Numbered from the stretch's first letter, positions 29,700-42,642 are shown. The stretch: DNA of 64,000 bases from Mycolicibacterium baixiangningiae (GCF_016313185.1 NZ_CP066218.1:3348001-3412000); one strand, 5' to 3'. The notes: generated from the sequence alone by a model not told the origin. Numbers and translations are program-made.

Positions 29700-31664
29700 G
29701 TGCGGATCCTCGCGTCGGTGCAGAAGGCCACCGCCCTGTTCGGAGGGGTCGCGTTGATCGTGTCCGGATGCTCCGATGCGCAACAACCGCCACCGACCCC
29801 GCCGCCGGTGCCCTGCGAAATCGTGTCGAACGGCACTCCCACCCCCAAGACGCCAGCCGCCTCACCGTCGGCTCAGCCTTCGCCCGATCTGGCCAACGAA
29901 CCCGAGGTCGACACCGGTTACCGCAAGGACATGACAGCCGTGCGCACCGCGCGGTACTCGGTGGCGACGGCCAATCCGCTGGCCACGCAGGCCGCCTGCC
30001 GGGTGCTGCGCGACGGCGGCACCGCGGCCGACGCGCTGGTGGCCGCCCAGGCGATGCTCGGGCTCGTCGAACCGCAGTCCTCGGGCATCGGCGGCGGCGG
30101 GTTCCTGCTGTACTTCGACGCCGCATCGGGCGCGCTACAGGCCTACGACGGCCGCGAGGTCGCCCCCGCCGCGGCCATCGAGAACTACCTGCGGTGGGTG
30201 AGCGACACCGACCGCACCGCACCCAAACCCGATGCGCGGGCGTCCGGACGGTCGATCGGCGTCCCCGGGATCCTGCGCATGATGCAGACGGTCCACGATG
30301 CGCACGGCAAGACCGCATGGCGCGAATTGTTCGAGCCGGCCGTCTCGCTCGCCGACGACGGCTTCGACGTCAGTCCCCGGCTGGCGGCCGCGATCGCCGA
30401 CAGCCGCACCGAACTGCGCCTCGACCGCGCCGCGGGCGGCTACTTCCTGAACCCCGACGGCAGCCCCAAGACCGCGGGCAGCCGCCTCACCAACCCCGCC
30501 TATGCGAAGACCCTGGGCGCCATCGCGGCCGAAGGCGCCGACGCGTTCTACACGGGTGCGATCGCCGAGGCCGTCGTCGAGGCCGCGGCGGACACCTCCG
30601 GCGGCCGCACGCCGGGCGCGCTGACGATGCAGGACCTGGCCGGCTACACCGTCGAGGTCCGCGAACCGGTGTGCCGCCCGTACCGCGGCAAGGAGATCTG
30701 CGGAATGCCCCCGCCGTCGTCGGGGGGTATCGCGGTGCTCGCGACGCTCGGCATGCTGGAGCGCTTCCCGATGAGCACGTACCGGCCCGACGACATCGAC
30801 CGCAACGGCGGGCGGCCCGACGTCATGGGGGTGCATCTCATCACGGAGGCCGAGCGACTGGCCTACGCCGACCGTGACCGCTACGTCGCCGACACCGCGT
30901 TCGTCCCCCTCCCCGGCGGGACGCCGGACACGTTGCTCAACAACGCCTATCTGGCGGGCCGGTCCGCGCTGATCTCCGAACAGCGCAGTATGGGCACCGC
31001 CAAACCCGGCGAGTTCGGGCCGCCGGCCGCCCCGACGCCGCAGCCGCCGGAACACGGGACCAGCCAGGTCAGCATCGTCGACTCCTACGGCAACGCGGCG
31101 TCCCTGACCACCACCGTGGAATCGGCGTTCGGCTCGTTCCACATGGTCGACGGGTTCCTGCTGAACAACCAGCTGACCGACTTCTCGGCCGAACCGGCGG
31201 GCCCGGACGGTGTGCCGGTCGCCAACCGACTGGAACCCGGTAAGCGGCCGCGCAGCACCATGGCCCCGACGCTGGTGTTCGACACGGCGGCGGGCCCGCC
31301 CGGGACCAGGGGACCGCTCTACGCGGTGCTCGGCTCACCCGGCGGCGCGGTGATCATCCAGTTCGTGGTGAAAACCGTTGTGGGAATGCTCGATTGGGGT
31401 CTGGATCCGCAGCAGGCGGTGGGCATGGTGGACTTCGGGTCCGACAACACCCCCGAGACCAACGTCGGCGGTGAACATCCCAACGTCGACGTCGCCAACA
31501 ACGGTGACGACGATCCGCTCGTGACGGGTCTGCGCAAGCTGGGTCACCGCGTCGACCTCGCCGACCAGTCCAGCGGACTGTCCGCGATCGTCCGTGACCA
31601 GCCGGGCTGGATCGGCGGCGCCGACCCCCGTCGCGAGGGAATGGTCATGGGCGACGCGCGGTGA
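29700..31664 (+). CDS. ggt: Exported gamma-glutamyltransferase, lipoprotein
   Basis: Transfers or hydrolyses gamma-glutamyl groups of glutathione-like peptides. The 654-residue precursor starts (GTG) with a signal peptide ending in a lipobox-like IVSGC near residue 24, so it is probably a surface lipoprotein. The catalytic region HGTSQVSIVDSYGNAASLTT places the nucleophile Thr at about residue 454, where self-cleavage creates the two subunits. GSPGGAVIIQFVVKTV is the later glycine-rich family block. M. tuberculosis carries a similar protein (GgtB) elsewhere; this locus holds lprH-Rv1419 there. Confidence 0.88.
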   Translation: MRILASVQKATALFGGVALIVSGCSDAQQPPPTPPPVPCEIVSNGTPTPKTPAASPSAQPSPDLANEPEVDTGYRKDMTAVRTARYSVATANPLATQAACRVLRDGGTAADALVAAQAMLGLVEPQSSGIGGGGFLLYFDAASGALQAYDGREVAPAAAIENYLRWVSDTDRTAPKPDARASGRSIGVPGILRMMQTVHDAHGKTAWRELFEPAVSLADDGFDVSPRLAAAIADSRTELRLDRAAGGYFLNPDGSPKTAGSRLTNPAYAKTLGAIAAEGADAFYTGAIAEAVVEAAADTSGGRTPGALTMQDLAGYTVEVREPVCRPYRGKEICGMPPPSSGGIAVLATLGMLERFPMSTYRPDDIDRNGGRPDVMGVHLITEAERLAYADRDRYVADTAFVPLPGGTPDTLLNNAYLAGRSALISEQRSMGTAKPGEFGPPAAPTPQPPEHGTSQVSIVDSYGNAASLTTTVESAFGSFHMVDGFLLNNQLTDFSAEPAGPDGVPVANRLEPGKRPRSTMAPTLVFDTAAGPPGTRGPLYAVLGSPGGAVIIQFVVKTVVGMLDWGLDPQQAVGMVDFGSDNTPETNVGGEHPNVDVANNGDDDPLVTGLRKLGHRVDLADQSSGLSAIVRDQPGWIGGADPRREGMVMGDAR

Positions 31665-32110
31665 GCGCACCGCACGTGACCAGGCTGACCGAAGCGAACT
31701 GGCGGGAGTTCGCCGTCGTGCGGTTGAAGGCGCTGACCGATTCGCTGGGCGTCGACGACCCCCAGTACCGGCACGAGTCGTCCTACACCGCCGCGCAGTG
31801 GCGTCGCCGGTTACGGGAGCACGCACAGTTCGCCGTGGTGATCGACGGCCGAGCGGTCGGGCTGATCAGCGCACAGCACGAGAATCCGGAGTCGGTCTAC
31901 CTCTACTCGCTGTGGCTCGACCCCGAGGCGCGCGGACACGGGCTGGCGCGTCTGCTGGTCGAGGCGGCGGTGGACTGGGCGCGCCACCAGCGGGTGCACA
32001 CGGTGACGCTGCGGGTCGCCGCCGACAATGCGGTGGCGCGTGGGGTGTACGAGAGTTTGGGTTTCCGTGTCGCGGCCGCGCTCGTGGGACCGCGCCACGA
32101 GCTGGCGATG

Positions 32111-32125
<15 letters not shown>
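31661..32125 (+). CDS. GNAT family N-acetyltransferase
   Basis: A 154-residue acetyl-CoA-dependent acyltransferase. The central block LYSLWLDPEARGHGLARLLVEAAVDWA contains the acetyl-CoA loop RGHGLA (Q/RxxGxG/A), followed by the C-terminal GVYESLGFRV. GTG start overlaps the ggt stop (GTGA), so the two are co-translated. Acceptor substrate unknown. It converges with the PH-domain gene, overlapping it by 15 bp. Confidence 0.88.
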
Positions 32126-34370
<2,245 letters not shown>

Positions 34371-34478
34371 TGTCTGCCACCCTTACCGGTCCCCGAACGC
34401 GCGGAACCAGGAAAAATCAACGTCTCGCCTCAGTATGAACCACTGGAGCGCATCGAATATTGCCGGTGTTACTCAGTG

Positions 34479-35090
34479 TCACTCGCTGGAAGCGCTCATC
34501 AGCCGTTCGACGTACTTGGCGATGACGTCGACCTCCAGATTCACCTGGGTGCCGACGGGCGCGGTTCCGAGCGTGGTGAGCTCCCGCGTGGTGGGGATCA
34601 ACGACACCTCGAACCAGTCGTTTTCCGAGGCACGGCCCAACGAAGACACGGTCAGCGACACCCCGTCGACGGTGATCGACCCCTTCTCCACGACGTAGCG
34701 CGCCAACGCCGGAGGCAGCGCGATGCGCACCACCTCCCAGTTCTCCGACGGTGTGCGCGCAATCACATGACCGGTTCCGTCGACGTGGCCCTGCACGATG
34801 TGTCCACCGAGCCGGCTGTTGACCGCCGCGGCGCGTTCGAGGTTGACGTGGCTGCCGACCCCGACGTCGCCCAGGCTCGAGCGATCCAGGGTCTCACCCA
34901 TCACATCGGCGCTGAAAACCCCGCCGGGCTGGATCTCGACGACGGTCAGACACACCCCGTTGACCGCGATCGAGTCACCGTGGCCGGCGTCGGCGGTGAC
35001 GACCGGGCCGCGGATCACCAACCGCGCCGCATCGGAGAGATCTTCTTTGCCGACGACCTCGCCCACTTCTTCGACGATTCCCGTGAACAC
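34479..35090 (-). CDS. ribE: Riboflavin synthase alpha subunit
   Basis: Dismutates two lumazines to riboflavin. The 203-residue protein has two lumazine-binding repeats: MFTGIVEEVGEVVG with DSIAVNGVCLTVVEI, and GGHIVQGHVDGTGHVI with GSITVDGVSLTVSSLG. It is divergent from lprG and lies 108 bp upstream of ribBA on the same strand. M. tuberculosis calls this gene ribC. Confidence 0.95.
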   Translation of the reverse strand: MFTGIVEEVGEVVGKEDLSDAARLVIRGPVVTADAGHGDSIAVNGVCLTVVEIQPGGVFSADVMGETLDRSSLGDVGVGSHVNLERAAAVNSRLGGHIVQGHVDGTGHVIARTPSENWEVVRIALPPALARYVVEKGSITVDGVSLTVSSLGRASENDWFEVSLIPTTRELTTLGTAPVGTQVNLEVDVIAKYVERLMSASSE

Positions 35091-35173
35091 CCGACCAGGC
35101 TAGTACCCGCAGTGCCGTGTCCGCGCCGCAGCGCAAACCGGGTCCTCGGCCGGTCACCCTCTACGATGCAGTC

Positions 35174-35884
35174 ATGCCGACGAGCTCTCGCCATGCTGCC
35201 CAGGCCTTCATCGCCGTCCTCCTCGCCGCCGCGCTGTTCGTCGCCGGCTGCTCCTCGTCCTCCGATAACGCGGACAAACCGCTACCCGACGCGGCGCAAC
35301 TGGTGCAGGAATCCACCCAGACGACCCGTGACCTGCAGAGCGTGCACCTGAAGCTGACGGTGCAGGGCACCATCGAACAGTTGCCGATCGAATCGCTCGA
35401 AGGCGATCTGACCAACACCCCCGCGGTCGCCGCCTCCGGAAAGGCCAACATCGTCTTCCTCGGGCAGCGTCTCGACGGTGTCGAGTTCGTGGTCGCCGAC
35501 GGCAACCTGTACGGCGCCATCAGCGCCGGCAGCTTCCAGGACTTCGGCCCCGCCGCCGACATCTACGACGTCGCGGCCATCCTCAGCCCCGACAAGGGCC
35601 TGGCCAACGTGCTTGCCAACTTCAGCGATCCGAAGGCCGACGGCCGCGAGAACGTCAGCGGCGTGGACACGGTGCGCGTCACCGGCACCGTCAGCGCCGA
35701 CGCCGTCAATGCGATCGCCCCGCAGATCGGTGCGACCGGCCCGGTACCCGCGACGGCGTGGATCGAAGAGGACGGCAGCCACAACCTGGCGCAGGTCAAG
35801 CTGGAGCCCAGCCCCGGCAACAGCGTCACCATGACCCTGTCTGACTGGGGTAAGCAGGTCACCGTCACAAAGCCGGCGGTGTGA
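35174..35884 (+). CDS. lprG: LprG lipoprotein (triacylglycerol/LAM trafficking)
   Basis: The 236-residue precursor has a signal peptide ending [10 protein letters not shown], with the lipidated Cys at about residue 26. The mature part ([18 protein letters not shown], then [20 protein letters not shown]) matches LprG/Rv1411c, a carrier with a large hydrophobic cavity that moves triacylated lipids and lipoarabinomannan to the outer envelope. It overlaps the P55 gene start, the conserved lprG-P55 operon. Confidence 0.95.
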   Translation: MPTSSRHAAQAFIAVLLAAALFVAGCSSSSDNADKPLPDAAQLVQESTQTTRDLQSVHLKLTVQGTIEQLPIESLEGDLTNTPAVAASGKANIVFLGQRLDGVEFVVADGNLYGAISAGSFQDFGPAADIYDVAAILSPDKGLANVLANFSDPKADGRENVSGVDTVRVTGTVSADAVNAIAPQIGATGPVPATAWIEEDGSHNLAQVKLEPSPGNSVTMTLSDWGKQVTVTKPAV

Positions 35885-37551
35885 TGCCGACCAACGTGTC
35901 CGATTCGGCGATCACCAGCCGGAGCCGCCGGATCGCGATCAGCGCGGGAAGCCTCGCGGTCCTGCTCGGCGCCCTCGACACCTATGTCGTGGTGACGATC
36001 ATCCGCGACATCATGTTCGACATCGGCATCGCGATCAACCAGATCCAGCGGGTCACGCCGATCATCACCTGGTACCTGCTCGGCTACATCGCCGCCATGC
36101 CGCTGCTCGGCCGTGCGTCGGACCGGTTCGGTCGCAAGTTCGTCCTGCAGCTCAGCCTGGCCGGGTTTGCGGTCGGCTCGGTGATCACCGCGCTGTCGAG
36201 CGACCTGATCCCGATGGTCATCGGCCGCACCATTCAAGGCACCGCCAGTGGCGCGCTGCTCCCGGTCACCCTGGCGCTGGCCGCGGACCTGTGGTCCGCC
36301 CGCAACCGGGCCTCGGTGCTCGGCGGGATCGGCGCCGCCCAGGAACTGGGCAGCGTGCTGGGGCCGCTCTACGGCATCGCCGTGGTGGCCGCGCTGAACA
36401 CCTGGCGCGACGTCTTCTGGATCAACGTGCCGCTCGCGGCCATCGCGATGGTGATGATCCACTTCAGCCTCCCGGCCCGGCAGAAACCCGACCAGCCCGA
36501 ACGGGTCGACGTCATGGGTGGTCTGCTGCTCGCGCTCGCACTGGGACTCGCCGTCATCGGGCTCTACAACCCGGCGCCCGACGGGAAGCAGATCCTGCCG
36601 ACGTGGGGTCCGCCGGTGCTCATCGGCGCGGCGGCGGCCGCGATCGCCTTCTTCGTGTGGGAACGCTTCGCACGCACCCGGCTGATCGAACCGGCCGGTG
36701 TGCACTTCCGGCCGTTCCTGGCGGCGCTCGGTGCGTCGCTGTGCGCGGGCGCGGCGTTGATGGTGACGCTGGTCAACGTCGAACTGTTCGGGCAGGGCAT
36801 CCTCGGCCAGGATCAGAATCAGGCCGCCTTCCTGCTGCTGCGCTTCCTGGTGGCGCTGCCCATCGGCGCGCTCCTCGGCGGATGGCTGGCGAGCCGCATC
36901 GGTGACCGGATGGTGGCGTTCGCCGGCCTGCTGATCGCCTCGGGCGGCTACTTCCTGATCAGCAAGTGGCCGGTCGACCTGTTGTCGTCCCGCCACGACC
37001 TGGGCTTCGTCAGCCTGCCCGTCCTCGACACCGACCTGGTGATCGCCGGGATCGGCCTCGGCCTGGTGATCGGGCCCCTGACGTCGGCGACGCTGCGCGT
37101 GGTGCCCGCCGCACAGCACGGCATCGCCTCGGCCGCCGTCGTGGTGTCCCGCATGATCGGCATGCTGATCGGGATCGCGGCCCTGTCCGCGTGGGGTCTG
37201 TACCGGCTCAACCAGCACCTTCAGACGCTGCCGTTCCCGCCCGGGGCCGATACGTTGGTCGAACGGTTGGCCGCCGAAGCGGACCGCTACCGCGCGGCCT
37301 ACGTGCTGCAGTTCGGCGACATCTTCATCGTCACCACGATCGTCTGCGTGGTGGGCGCACTGCTCGGCCTACTGATCAGCGGCCGGCACGAGCACGCGGA
37401 CGAACCTGGGGCCGGCGACATCGGTGACGGTGACATCGGTGATGACGCGCCCACGCAGTTCATCAATGTGGCAGCGCAGCCGACGGACAGCGATCAGACC
37501 ACCCAGCTGCCGCGGCAGACCCCGCCCGGCAGGCACCGACACGAGACCTGA
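35884..37551 (+). CDS. P55 major facilitator efflux/lipid transporter
   Basis: An MFS transporter of 555 residues with about 14 membrane helices. Motif A is [11 protein letters not shown] between helices 2 and 3, and the first helix carries [16 protein letters not shown]. In M. tuberculosis P55 (Rv1410c) works with LprG in drug tolerance and triacylglycerol export. Start is the ATG at 35884, which shares its A with the lprG stop (TGATG); a GTG three bases earlier is possible. The tail (about 495-555) is hydrophilic and Asp/Gln-rich. Confidence 0.94.
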   Translation: MPTNVSDSAITSRSRRIAISAGSLAVLLGALDTYVVVTIIRDIMFDIGIAINQIQRVTPIITWYLLGYIAAMPLLGRASDRFGRKFVLQLSLAGFAVGSVITALSSDLIPMVIGRTIQGTASGALLPVTLALAADLWSARNRASVLGGIGAAQELGSVLGPLYGIAVVAALNTWRDVFWINVPLAAIAMVMIHFSLPARQKPDQPERVDVMGGLLLALALGLAVIGLYNPAPDGKQILPTWGPPVLIGAAAAAIAFFVWERFARTRLIEPAGVHFRPFLAALGASLCAGAALMVTLVNVELFGQGILGQDQNQAAFLLLRFLVALPIGALLGGWLASRIGDRMVAFAGLLIASGGYFLISKWPVDLLSSRHDLGFVSLPVLDTDLVIAGIGLGLVIGPLTSATLRVVPAAQHGIASAAVVVSRMIGMLIGIAALSAWGLYRLNQHLQTLPFPPGADTLVERLAAEADRYRAAYVLQFGDIFIVTTIVCVVGALLGLLISGRHEHADEPGAGDIGDGDIGDDAPTQFINVAAQPTDSDQTTQLPRQTPPGRHRHET

Positions 37552-37552
37552 G

Positions 37553-37705
37553 TCAGCAGCGCTCGATACCGGGACTGATCAGGCGCGGGTCCTCCTGCTC
37601 GTCGGAACGGCCGGGCAGCACGCTGCGCAGCGGCCCCCAGACGAACGACCCCACAGCGCGGGGTGCCACCGTCGGGAAACTCAGCCAGTCCTGCAGTGCT
37701 GTCAC
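37553..37705 (-). CDS. 50-residue ORF between P55 and ribD, unknown function
   Basis: A GTG at 37705 preceded on its strand by GAAGGA seven bases upstream opens a 50-residue frame. It begins MTALQDWLSFPTVAPRAVGS and ends DPRLISPGIERC. The Trp- and Pro-containing middle (FVWGPLRSVLPGR) is amphipathic rather than a membrane helix. The gap it fills (37552-37829) is otherwise empty. Codon third positions are GC-rich as in real genes here. I do not recognise a family. The stop lies 1 bp beyond the convergent P55 gene. Confidence 0.55.
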   Translation of the reverse strand: MTALQDWLSFPTVAPRAVGSFVWGPLRSVLPGRSDEQEDPRLISPGIERC

Positions 37706-37829
37706 GCTCACGTCCTTCGGTCAGTGCTCATCGCGCGCACATCGTCGGTGAAAGCGCTCCGTCACAAAGTCTAACGACGCGGGCCACCGAATTGACTCCC
37801 TGACCGTGAACAGCCGGGAAACGGCCTAG

Positions 37830-38834
37830 TCACTCGGGGATCAGCGAGAGAAGCACGTCCGGCCCGATGGGGGTGACCCCGTCGAAGCGCCACCGCTGGG
37901 CGTGCGCGATGCTCAACACGCCGACGTCGTCGACCGCGGTGATCGGTCCACCCAACAGGATCGGCGCGACATAGGCCACGATCCGGTCGATCACCCCGGC
38001 CCGCAGGAAAGCGCCGGCCAGCGTGGGGCCACCCTCGAGCAGGACGTCGGTGCGGTCGGACAACGCCCGCAGCACCTCGTGCGGATCACGGGTGCGGATC
38101 ACCATGGTGCGCGAATCGTCGTTGAGCACACGGGAATCCTGCGAGATCTCCCGCTCACCGACGACCACCCGCAGCGGTTGACGCTCGGCGAGGCTGCCGT
38201 CGGGCAGCCGCGCGGTCAGCACCGGATCGTCGACGAACACCGTGCCGGTACCGACCACGATCGCATCGGCGACCGCCCGGCGCCGGTGCACGTCCGCCCT
38301 GGCCGCCTCACTGGTGATCCACTGGCTGCTGCCATCGGCGGCGGCGCTGCGGCCGTCCACGCTGGTGGCGAATTTCCATGTCACGTGCGGGATTCCGGTG
38401 CGCTGCTTGTGCAGCCACTCGCGCAACCCTCCGCCGGCCACCGCCTCGCTGAGCACGCCCGCGCTCACCGTGACACCGGATTCGCCGAGCCTGGCCGCTC
38501 CCCCGGCCGCCACCGGGTTGGGATCGGCGACCGCGTACACGACCGCCGAAACCCCCGCGGCCAGAAGGGCATCCACACACGGCGCGGTCCGCCCGTGGTG
38601 GTTGCAGGGCTCTAGTGTGACGACCGCGGTGCCGCCCGCCGCCCTGCTGCCGGCGCGGCGCAGCGCCACCACCTCCGCGTGCGGGCCGCCCGGGGGTTGC
38701 GTCGACCCGACACCGGCGACTTGCCCGTCGGTATCCAGGATGACCGCGCCCACAGGCGGATTCGGGTAGGTGGCGCCCTTGACCTGCTCGGCCTGATCGA
38801 TGGCCAGCCGCATGGCGGCCTCGGGGGTCAGCAA
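37830..38834 (-). CDS. ribD: Riboflavin deaminase/reductase RibD
   Basis: Bifunctional enzyme for the deamination and side-chain reduction steps of riboflavin synthesis, 334 residues. The N-terminal deaminase (about 1-150) has [10 protein letters not shown] and [13 protein letters not shown], supplying the zinc His and Cys ligands and catalytic Glu. The C-terminal reductase contains [20 protein letters not shown] and [20 protein letters not shown]. It overlaps rpe by 7 bp. Confidence 0.95.
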   Translation of the reverse strand: MLTPEAAMRLAIDQAEQVKGATYPNPPVGAVILDTDGQVAGVGSTQPPGGPHAEVVALRRAGSRAAGGTAVVTLEPCNHHGRTAPCVDALLAAGVSAVVYAVADPNPVAAGGAARLGESGVTVSAGVLSEAVAGGGLREWLHKQRTGIPHVTWKFATSVDGRSAAADGSSQWITSEAARADVHRRRAVADAIVVGTGTVFVDDPVLTARLPDGSLAERQPLRVVVGEREISQDSRVLNDDSRTMVIRTRDPHEVLRALSDRTDVLLEGGPTLAGAFLRAGVIDRIVAYVAPILLGGPITAVDDVGVLSIAHAQRWRFDGVTPIGPDVLLSLIPE

Positions 38835-39505
38835 GACAGATGCTTGGACGCAGAAGCGGCCTGGCTGCGCAGCGAACGCACCGCCGCGGCCGGATCCTCG
38901 GCGCTGTACACGGCGGAACCCGCGACGAAGCAGTCGACGCCGGCCTCCGCCGCGGCGACGATGGTGTCTTCGTTGATACCGCCGTCGATCTCGACCAGCA
39001 CCGTCAACTCACCGGCGTCGACGAGGCGACGCACGATACCCACCTTCGCCAGCACCTCGGGGATGAACTTCTGCCCGCCGAAACCCGGTTCGACGGACAT
39101 TACGAGCAAGGTGTCGAACTCCCGCAGGATCTCCAGATAGGGGTCGATCGGGGTGCCGGGCTTCACCGACAACCCGGCTTTGGCGCCTGCCGCACGGATG
39201 TCGCGGGCGACGGCGATCGGATCATGGGTCGCTTCGGCGTGGAATGTCACGTTGTGGGCCCCCGCCTCGGCGTACGGCGGCGCCCACCGCTCGGGGTTCT
39301 CGATCATCAGGTGGCAGTCCATCGGGATGTCGGTGACCTTCAGCAGGGATTCCACGACGGGCAACCCGAGGGTGAGATTGGGCACGAAGTGGTTGTCCAT
39401 GACGTCGACGTGCAGCCAGTCCGCGCCGGTGACCGCGGCGGTCTCCTCCGCGAGCCGGGCGAAGTCGGCGGCCAGGATCGACGGTGCGATGAGGGGTTGC
39501 GCCAT
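38828..39505 (-). CDS. rpe: Ribulose-phosphate 3-epimerase
   Basis: Interconverts ribulose-5-phosphate and xylulose-5-phosphate. The 225-residue TIM barrel shows [34 protein letters not shown] (metal His/Asp), [15 protein letters not shown] and [12 protein letters not shown]. It supplies ribulose-5-phosphate balance to both the pentose phosphate and riboflavin pathways, whose genes surround it. Confidence 0.96.
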   Translation of the reverse strand: MAQPLIAPSILAADFARLAEETAAVTGADWLHVDVMDNHFVPNLTLGLPVVESLLKVTDIPMDCHLMIENPERWAPPYAEAGAHNVTFHAEATHDPIAVARDIRAAGAKAGLSVKPGTPIDPYLEILREFDTLLVMSVEPGFGGQKFIPEVLAKVGIVRRLVDAGELTVLVEIDGGINEDTIVAAAEAGVDCFVAGSAVYSAEDPAAAVRSLRSQAASASKHLSC

Positions 39506-39510
39506 GGTGA

Positions 39511-40884
39511 TCAGGTTACTTGCAGCGCTGCGGCGAACATCGCGTCCGTACCGTGCCGGTGCGGCCAGAGCTGAACGTAGGGACCGTCACCGAGATCGTC
39601 GACGGGATCGAACATCGCCCGGGTGTCCAGTGCCGTGACCGGGTGGCGGCGCAGCGCATCGGCGACCACGCCGACGGTCTCGGCCAGATGCGGCGAACAC
39701 GTCGCGTACAGCACGACACCGCCGGGGCGGGTGAGCCGGATCGCCGACGCCAGCAGTTCGCGCTGCAACCGGGCCAGCACCGGTACGTCACCGGGCTGGC
39801 GGCGCCACCGCGCTTCGGGCCGTCGCCGCAGCGCGCCGAGGCCGGTACACGGCGCGTCGACGAGCACCCGGTCGAAGCCGGGTTCCACACCGGGATCGCG
39901 GCCGTCGACCCGGAGCACCGTCACGTCGAGGCCGCGGGTGTTCTGCTCGACCAGTTCGGCCCGCCGGGGCGCCGGTTCGATCGCGGTGATCGGGCCAGGG
40001 GCGAGTGCGGCCAGCAGCGCCGTCTTGCCGCCCGGACCCGCGCACAGGTCGAGCCAGCGCCCGCCGTCGCCGTCGACGGGAGCCAGGGTCAGCGCGCGGG
40101 CCACCAGTTGACTCCCCTCGTCCTGCACCAGGGCACGGCCGTCGCGGACCGGGTCGAGGCGGCCCGGGTCACCGCCGGGCAGGTACACCGCATACGGCGA
40201 GTAGCGGCCCACGGTGCCGCCGACCTCGTCGGCGAGTTGCTCGGCGGTGAGCGCACCCGGGCGGGCCGCGAGGTGCACGACGGGGCGCGCGTCGTCGCTG
40301 GTGAGCAGTGCGTCGAGTTCACCGGCGCGGGCGCCGAGCGCATCAGTGAACGCCTGCGCGATCCAGCGCGGGTGCGCGTGGGTGAACGCGATGTGCCCGA
40401 CCGGATCGGTGTCCGCGGGCGGCGCCAGCTCGGCCACCCACGACGCCTCGTCGCGGCCGGCGATCTTGCGCAGCACCCCGTTGACGAATCCTGCTCGCAC
40501 AGAATCGAATTCGATTCCCGCCTGTTCGACGGTGGTCGACACCGCGGCGTGCGGTTCGACACGGGTGCGCAGCAACTGATAGGCCCCGAGTCGCAGCAGA
40601 TCGAGCAGCACCGGATCGATCCGGTCCACCGGCCGTCCGGCGGCGCTCGCGATGACTGCGTCGAGCAGACCGCGGCTGCGGCAGGCGCCGTAGGTGAGTT
40701 CGGTGGCGAACGCGGCGTCGCGTCCGTCGAGGCCGCGCTCGCTGAGAAGTGCGGGCAGCGCCAGGTTGGCGTAGGCGTCGCGTTCGGATACCGCGCGCAA
40801 TACGTCGAACGCTGCGCGCCGCGCCGGATCGAGCGGTTTGCGCCGCGGACGATTGCGCTGCGGGCGTTGCGGCGGGCGGGTCAC
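39511..40884 (-). CDS. rsmB: 16S rRNA (cytosine-C5) methyltransferase, RsmB/Fmu type
   Basis: A 457-residue SAM-dependent rRNA methyltransferase. An N-terminal NusB-like RNA-binding domain (about 25-160) precedes the Rossmann domain: [20 protein letters not shown] (SAM loop), [20 protein letters not shown] with the release cysteine, and VLYATCSPH with the nucleophilic cysteine. It lies between rpe and fmt and overlaps fmt by 4 bp, the usual fmt-fmu arrangement (Rv1406-Rv1407). Confidence 0.94.
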   Translation of the reverse strand: MTRPPQRPQRNRPRRKPLDPARRAAFDVLRAVSERDAYANLALPALLSERGLDGRDAAFATELTYGACRSRGLLDAVIASAAGRPVDRIDPVLLDLLRLGAYQLLRTRVEPHAAVSTTVEQAGIEFDSVRAGFVNGVLRKIAGRDEASWVAELAPPADTDPVGHIAFTHAHPRWIAQAFTDALGARAGELDALLTSDDARPVVHLAARPGALTAEQLADEVGGTVGRYSPYAVYLPGGDPGRLDPVRDGRALVQDEGSQLVARALTLAPVDGDGGRWLDLCAGPGGKTALLAALAPGPITAIEPAPRRAELVEQNTRGLDVTVLRVDGRDPGVEPGFDRVLVDAPCTGLGALRRRPEARWRRQPGDVPVLARLQRELLASAIRLTRPGGVVLYATCSPHLAETVGVVADALRRHPVTALDTRAMFDPVDDLGDGPYVQLWPHRHGTDAMFAAALQVT

Positions 40885-41807
40885 TGCGCGCGCACCGATG
40901 CGTCGAGCCGGGCGCCGCGCGCCCAGTCGGCGGCGTTCATGGGTTTCTTACCCGGCGGCTGGACGGTACCGAGACGCACCGGCGCCGAGGCGGTGCCAAC
41001 GTGCACGGCGTCCTTGGTGGCCCGTATCTCGCCCGGCGCGAGGGGGTCCGCGGGCTCGACGGTGACCGGTCCCACCTTCACCCGCACCTCCCCGACGAAC
41101 GTCCATGCACCCGGATTCGGGGTGACGGCGCGGATCCGGCGGTCCACCACATGGGCGGGCAGATCCCAGCGGACCCGGGCCTCCTCGACGGTGATCTTCG
41201 GTGCGACGGTCACGCCGTCGGCCGGTTGCGGGACCGCCTGCAGGCGGCCGTCGGCGATACCGTCGAGGGTGCTCTCGAGCAGATGCGCGCCGGAATCGGC
41301 GAGCCGGGTGAGCAGTTCGCCGGCGGTGTCGGCCGGGCGGATTGTCTCGGTGACGACCCCGTACACCGGACCGGAATCCAGTGCCGGCTCGATGAGGAAC
41401 GTGGTCGCGCCGGTCACCGAGTCACCCGCGGCGATCGCGGCCTGCACCGGGGCGGCACCCCGCCAGGCGGGCAGCAGCGAGAAGTGCAGGTTGATCCAAC
41501 CGTGGGCCGGCACGGCCAGCAGTCGTTCCGACAGCAGTGCCCCGTATGCGACGACGGCACAGCAGTCCGGCGCGAGTTCGCGCAGTTCGGCGACGAACTC
41601 CTCGGAGTTGGGCTTCGGCGGCCGCAGCACCGGAATGTCGTGGTCGAGCGCCACCTGCGCGACCGGCGACGGCGTGGGCTTGCCGCGCCGGCCGGCCGCC
41701 GCATCGGGGCGGGTCAGCACCGCAACCACCTCGTGGCGGGGAGACGCGATCAACCGCTGCAGCGAGGGCAGGGCGGGCTCGGGGGTGCCTGCGAAGACGA
41801 GACGCAC
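40881..41807 (-). CDS. fmt: Methionyl-tRNA formyltransferase
   Basis: Formylates initiator Met-tRNA using 10-formyl-THF. The 308-residue protein begins [20 protein letters not shown], contains [20 protein letters not shown] (catalytic Asn/His core with SLLPxxRG) and the C-terminal RNA-binding barrel (about 205-305). First gene of fmt-rsmB. Confidence 0.96.
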   Translation of the reverse strand: MRLVFAGTPEPALPSLQRLIASPRHEVVAVLTRPDAAAGRRGKPTPSPVAQVALDHDIPVLRPPKPNSEEFVAELRELAPDCCAVVAYGALLSERLLAVPAHGWINLHFSLLPAWRGAAPVQAAIAAGDSVTGATTFLIEPALDSGPVYGVVTETIRPADTAGELLTRLADSGAHLLESTLDGIADGRLQAVPQPADGVTVAPKITVEEARVRWDLPAHVVDRRIRAVTPNPGAWTFVGEVRVKVGPVTVEPADPLAPGEIRATKDAVHVGTASAPVRLGTVQPPGKKPMNAADWARGARLDASVRAQ

Positions 41808-41827
41808 CGAGACAGTCTAGGGAGCGC

Positions 41828-41985
41828 TCATCGCGCCGTCTGGTAGTGCTCACGCTCCGACACCCCGGCGGGTCCCGCGGCGAACATCCACGGGATGCTC
41901 GCGACGAGCCGGTTCAGGGTGGCGACCGCGTCGTTGTAGTACTGGCGGGCGAAGGCCAACTGTTCTCGGTGTCGGCGAGATTGCG
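41828..41985 (-). pseudogene. C-terminal remnant of a LemA-family gene
   Basis: On the minus strand, LAFARQYYNDAVATLNRLVA then SIPWMFAAG and a stop at 41828 is the classic LemA C-terminus (ENxLAFARxxYNDAV). Just upstream the neighbouring frame reads NLADTEN, the residues that should precede it, so one base has been lost at the join near 41960. Nothing recognisable lies beyond 41985, so most of the gene is gone. The rest of 41808-42156 contains only a palindrome and the leader of the next operon. Confidence 0.65.
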
Positions 41986-42061
41986 CTACAGGTCTAGGGC
42001 GAAGCACGGCCCTCGTCGATATCGGCTCGGCCCGTGGAAGCCCCCGCTCTGCCATACGCAT

Positions 42062-42077
42062 ATCGCATGGTTGCGAT
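42062..42077. promoter_or_regulatory. Palindrome upstream of the monooxygenase-SDR operon
   Basis: ATCGCA, TGGT, TGCGAT is a perfect 6-bp inverted repeat, 80 bp before the GTG of the first gene at 42157. It is a reasonable repressor site, but no regulator gene adjoins the operon. Confidence 0.4.
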
Positions 42078-42156
42078 GCAAAACCGTCAGTTGTGCGCAT
42101 GAATCGTTAGGGCCATCTTGGAGATGTTCCCGCCGCAAACACAAAGGAGAAATCCA

Positions 42157-42642
42157 GTGACCCCGTCAGCAGAAGGCGCCATCGGACCCGCGGACGGCGA
42201 CCTGCATCCCGACCGGAGGCCTGACCACGCCGGGCCCGGCTCGGGACCGGTCTGCCTGGTCACTCAGTTCGCCGCCGTCGACGACTCGGCAGCCCGAAGG
42301 CTCCAAAACGAGCTGCGTGCTCTCGCGGCGTCGGTCGTGACCGAGCCCGGTCACCTCAGCTACGAGGTCTTTGCTGACCAGGACGACCCCAAGAACCTCT
42401 ACGTGATCGAGACCTGGGCCCGCGCCTCAAGCGCACGGCGGCACGAGGACCTCGTGCTCAACAACGGCACCGTGGAGCGGGTGGCCCCGCTTCTGACAGG
42501 TGCGCTACAGACGCTGACCCTCCGGCCCATCGCGACCGCCAACCCGACACGAGAGCTGGCATCCGACACAGGTCATGCCGGACTCAACGACGCCGGATTC
42601 AACGACGCCGGATTCAACGGCAAGGAAGCTGAATACAAATGA
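42157..42642 (+). CDS. Antibiotic-biosynthesis-monooxygenase (ABM) domain protein
   Basis: A 161-residue protein with one ABM ferredoxin-like domain at about 30-125: VCLVTQFAAVDDSAARRLQN, then PGHLSYEVFADQDDPKNLYV and ETWARASSARRHE. Such dimers include quinol monooxygenases such as YgiN. The N-terminus is disordered and Pro/Asp-rich. The C-terminus carries near-repeats (GLNDAGFNDAGFNGK) made from a duplicated 15-base unit. AAAGGAGA at 42144-42150 precedes GTG 42157. It overlaps the SDR gene (ATGA). Confidence 0.8.
   Translation: MTPSAEGAIGPADGDLHPDRRPDHAGPGSGPVCLVTQFAAVDDSAARRLQNELRALAASVVTEPGHLSYEVFADQDDPKNLYVIETWARASSARRHEDLVLNNGTVERVAPLLTGALQTLTLRPIATANPTRELASDTGHAGLNDAGFNDAGFNGKEAEYK

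Noticed and set aside
34371..34478. Possible FMN riboswitch between ribE and ribBA.
   Set aside because: The conserved RFN blocks are not visible on the coding strand.
35117..35173. Upstream start for lprG (MSAPQRKPG).
   Set aside because: It would place a polar stretch before the signal peptide; ATG 35174 gives a normal lipoprotein signal.
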